Of a DNA stretch of 10,834 nt, positions 9,540 to 10,834 are shown piece after piece. The notes under the pieces were generated by a model. That model was not told the DNA's origin. It searched no databases and saw only the letters and a program-made list of their open reading frames with translations. This DNA is from an uncultured Synergistales bacterium (lineage in GTDB: Bacteria; Synergistota; Synergistia; Synergistales; Aminobacteriaceae). Within the stretch, counting starts at the first letter, position 1. The number at the start of each line of letters is the position of its first letter. The DNA lies in NCBI GenBank assembly GCA_905233515.1, contig CAJOEQ010000081.1, positions 1 to 10,834 of the forward strand, read 5' to 3'. The position numbers and the translations under genes are program-made.

Positions 9540-10472
9540 ATGGAACAGATTCGATCATTATCACAGTTAATCGAAGACGCTACGAAATTATGTGCTGATA
9601 AAGGCCGCAAAAGAATTTCTGTAGCAATGGCAGAAGACGCGGGACTCATTTCAGCAATTGAGGACGCTCGCAAAATGGGACTCGTTGAGGCTACACTTGT
9701 AGGCAATCCCGACAAAGTCAAAGAGTGTATTGCTGAAGCGGGCGCAAGTGAATCAAGTTATCACATTATCCCCGAAACTAATGAGGCAAAATGCGGAATC
9801 GTAGCAGTTACTGAAGTATCAGAAGGCCGCGCAGATATTTACATGAAAGGCCAGCTACACACGGATCATTTCCTTCGCGGAATGTTAAATAAGGAAGTCG
9901 GACTCAGAGTCGGCAAGAATGCTATATCACATTGTTATTTCCATTCAGTGCCGGGCTATGACAGAATACTTTTTATTGCTGATGGAGCTTTTAACATGTA
10001 CCCGGATTTAAAGATGAAGGCTGATATTGTGCAGAATACCGTAAATTTTGCGCGTTCACTCGGAGTCGAACTTCCAAAAGTAGCATGTTTAGCAGCCGTT
10101 GAGATGGTAAATCCCGATATGCCTTGCACTCTTGACGCTACAGCACTCGTACAAATGAATGCACGCGGACAAATTAAAAATTGTATCGTTGACGGGCCTT
10201 TAGCACTTGATAACGCAATCAATGAAGAAGCCGCGAAAATCAAGCACATTAAATCACCCGTCGCAGGTCACGCAGATATTTTATTTGTGCCTCAAATTGA
10301 AGTAGGTAACGCGCTCGCAAAATCTATCAGTTTCTTTGCTAAGGGCAGTGAGACAGCAGGATTAATTATCGGTGCAAAAGCTCCAGTTGTATTAACCAGC
10401 AGAGCAGACTCACCGAGAGCAAAATTATTATCAATCGCAGGGGCAGTAATGTTAGCTCATCATCAGGGCTAA
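9540..10472 (+). CDS. ptb: Phosphate butyryltransferase (phosphate acyltransferase family)
   Basis: A 310-residue cytosolic enzyme, normal length for Ptb. ATG 9540 has AGGAGGT (9522-9528) 11 nt upstream. It converts an acyl-CoA (butyryl-CoA or branched relatives) plus phosphate to acyl phosphate and CoA. A kinase, not in this window, would then make ATP. Family landmarks in order are: RISVAMAEDAGLISAIEDARKMGL (25-48, the nucleotide-like N-domain), DIYMKGQLHTD (99-109), IADGAFNMYPDL (146-157), CLAAVEMVNPDMP (183-195), DGPLALDNA (218-226), HADILFVPQIEVGNALAKS (244-262) and GAKAPVVLTSRADS (278-291). These separate it from acetyl-specific Pta only loosely, so acyl specificity is inferred. It sits between a transaminase and a TRAP solute-binding protein, consistent with ATP gain from amino-acid fermentation. 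A 33-bp gap without a terminator leads to the next gene. Confidence 0.9.
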   Translation: MEQIRSLSQLIEDATKLCADKGRKRISVAMAEDAGLISAIEDARKMGLVEATLVGNPDKVKECIAEAGASESSYHIIPETNEAKCGIVAVTEVSEGRADIYMKGQLHTDHFLRGMLNKEVGLRVGKNAISHCYFHSVPGYDRILFIADGAFNMYPDLKMKADIVQNTVNFARSLGVELPKVACLAAVEMVNPDMPCTLDATALVQMNARGQIKNCIVDGPLALDNAINEEAAKIKHIKSPVAGHADILFVPQIEVGNALAKSISFFAKGSETAGLIIGAKAPVVLTSRADSPRAKLLSIAGAVMLAHHQG

Positions 10473-10505
10473 TTTATTGATATTTTATAGGGAGGAATAT
10501 TTATA

Positions 10506-10834
10506 ATGAAAAAAGTTTTAGCACTCGCGCTCGTTCTTTCTTGTGTATTCGCCGGAGCAGCATCCGCAAAAGTTACTCTTGTTTATGCAGAAGTCAACCC
10601 GCTTGACTCAATCGTCGGACAGACTGCAACATTCTTCAAAAACAAAGTAGAAGAACTCTCAAAGGGTGAAATCATTATTGATATTCAGGCCGGCGGCGTT
10701 CTCGGTTCAGAAGCTCAAGTTTTAGACGGAATTCTCGGCGGCGGCGACACAATCGACATGTCAAGAATTTCAGCATTTGCCCTTACAAGTTATGGCTGTC
10801 AGAAAGCTATGTTATTATCAGTTCCCTATACTTT
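10506..10834 (+). CDS. dctP: TRAP transporter solute-binding protein, DctP family (5' part, cut by window edge)
   Basis: ATG 10506 has AGGGAGG ending at 10495, 10 nt upstream. 109 whole codons are visible before the edge, roughly a third of the usual 320-340 residues. A classical signal peptide (about 1-21, ending ASA before KVTLVYAEVNP) sends it to the periplasm. The next residues follow the DctP pattern: a first beta strand with a substrate-facing turn (YAEVNPLDSIVGQTATFFKNKVEELSKGEIIIDIQAGGVLGSE), then a helix and QVLDGILGGGDTIDMSRISAFA. This protein would bind an organic acid or amino acid and deliver it to the DctQ/DctM membrane subunits, expected downstream. The ligand-fixing arginine found later in the family is outside the window. 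It shows no frame breaks. Confidence 0.88.
   Translation, partial: MKKVLALALVLSCVFAGAASAKVTLVYAEVNPLDSIVGQTATFFKNKVEELSKGEIIIDIQAGGVLGSEAQVLDGILGGGDTIDMSRISAFALTSYGCQKAMLLSVPYT

Overview
This AT-rich window comes from a diderm (LPS-type) bacterium that probably lives by fermenting amino acids. The evidence is an LptC/LptD pair for LPS export, a phosphate butyryltransferase, a class IV aminotransferase and a TRAP-type solute-binding protein. Together with the translated style of the proteins this suggests the Synergistota (Synergistaceae, host-associated type). That placement is an inference from gene content and has not been tested by phylogeny.

Layout: every convincing gene is on the + strand. 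Positions 1-241 hold the 3' end of a precorrin-2 dehydrogenase (siroheme/cobalamin branch). Positions 242-815 have no intact gene. About 330 bp of this stretch consists of three ~110-bp tandem units that look like decayed copies of the 3' end of the preceding gene. Two extended -10 promoter-like sites follow. From 816 to 8618 there is a tightly packed, probably co-transcribed envelope cluster: a membrane-anchored triple-LysM M23 peptidase, CTP synthase (pyrG, 1 bp downstream), two uncharacterised exported proteins, a 21-codon micro-ORF, lptC and a compact lptD. Spacings are a few bases or overlaps, and several starts are TTG or GTG with good Shine-Dalgarno sequences.

From 8624 on, the content turns to amino-acid and acyl-CoA metabolism. 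A class IV PLP aminotransferase comes first, then a leader with mutually exclusive RNA pairings around the ribosome-binding site of ptb, then ptb itself and the 5' end of a dctP-like TRAP transporter gene cut by the window edge. A plausible reading is uptake of an organic or amino acid (TRAP), transamination, and conversion of the acyl-CoA product to an acyl phosphate for ATP formation. The partner kinase and the transporter membrane subunits are not in view.

The least explained parts are the two exported proteins between pyrG and lptC, the gene-derived tandem repeats, the micro-ORF coupled to lptC, and the possible RNA switch before ptb.
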